This document shows positions 6,642-6,687 of a DNA stretch of 6,687 nucleotides, piece by piece (positions within the stretch are counted from its first letter, which is position 1; every line of letters starts with the position of its first letter). Source of the DNA: Fidelibacterota bacterium (GTDB taxonomy: Bacteria > Fidelibacterota > UBA2242); assembly GCA_023229045.1 (NCBI GenBank), contig JALOAB010000125.1:1-6687 (forward strand), in the 5' to 3' direction. Below the pieces are notes generated by a model. The model saw only the letters and a list, made by a program, of their open reading frames with translations. It ran no database searches and was not told where the DNA came from. A program made the translations under genes and the position numbers.

Positions 6642-6687
6642 ATGAATAATACGTTCAGTGGTAAAAGGGCGTTTGAATTAGTTAAAA
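6642..6687 (+). CDS. Start of an unidentified gene (partial, truncated by window end)
   Basis: An open frame starts at ATG 6642, 40 nt after the preceding stop, behind the strong AAGGAG site. Only 15 codons are visible (MNNTFSGKRAFELVK). There is no hydrophobic signal in this stretch, which hints at a cytoplasmic protein, although a later signal cannot be excluded. The sequence is too short for a family assignment. The short gap, shared strand and lack of a terminator suggest co-transcription with the peptidase genes. Confidence 0.6.
   Translation, partial: MNNTFSGKRAFELVK

Overview
The window is AT-rich bacterial DNA with every gene on the + strand. The last complete protein ends in a QNYPNPFNP-type C-terminal sorting domain, typical of type IX-secreting members of the Fibrobacteres-Chlorobi-Bacteroidetes supergroup and related candidate phyla (for example Ignavibacteria, Calditrichota, KSB1, Marinimicrobia). 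Clear Shine-Dalgarno-like sequences (GGAG at 3516, AAGGAG at 6630) fit those relatives better than classical Bacteroidia, which rarely use them. The exact phylum cannot be fixed from this sequence.

Region 1 (1-3470) is a carbohydrate-use block. It holds the C-terminal end of an upstream gene, probably a cupin-fold sugar isomerase or auxiliary protein. Four bases later comes a PfkB-family sugar kinase, then, after 65 nt, a cytoplasmic GH42-type beta-galactosidase-like glycoside hydrolase. The spacing suggests one operon that cleaves an imported glycoside and phosphorylates the released or isomerised sugar.

Region 2 (3471-6601) holds two tandem paralogues of a secreted protein with an N-terminal PKD-like beta domain and a putative zinc-metallopeptidase core of the form HEMGH-x25-E (gluzincin-like). 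The first copy has a lipoprotein signal peptide. The second has a non-lipoprotein signal and an added C-terminal type IX sorting domain. Their cores are nearly identical (62 of 75 residues around the active site), so one locus appears to deliver the same enzyme to two cell-envelope locations. I cannot assign the pair to a named family with certainty; the M60-like (enhancin/mucinase-type) peptidases are the nearest idea. A possible promoter lies between the GH42 gene and this pair.

Region 3 (6602-6687) has a strong ribosome binding site and the first 15 codons of another gene.

Working model (inference): surface and envelope peptidases open up a proteinaceous or glycoprotein substrate, while the cytoplasmic hydrolase, isomerase and kinase handle released galactoside-type sugars. 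No RNA genes, CRISPR arrays, insertion sequences or convincing intrinsic terminators were seen.
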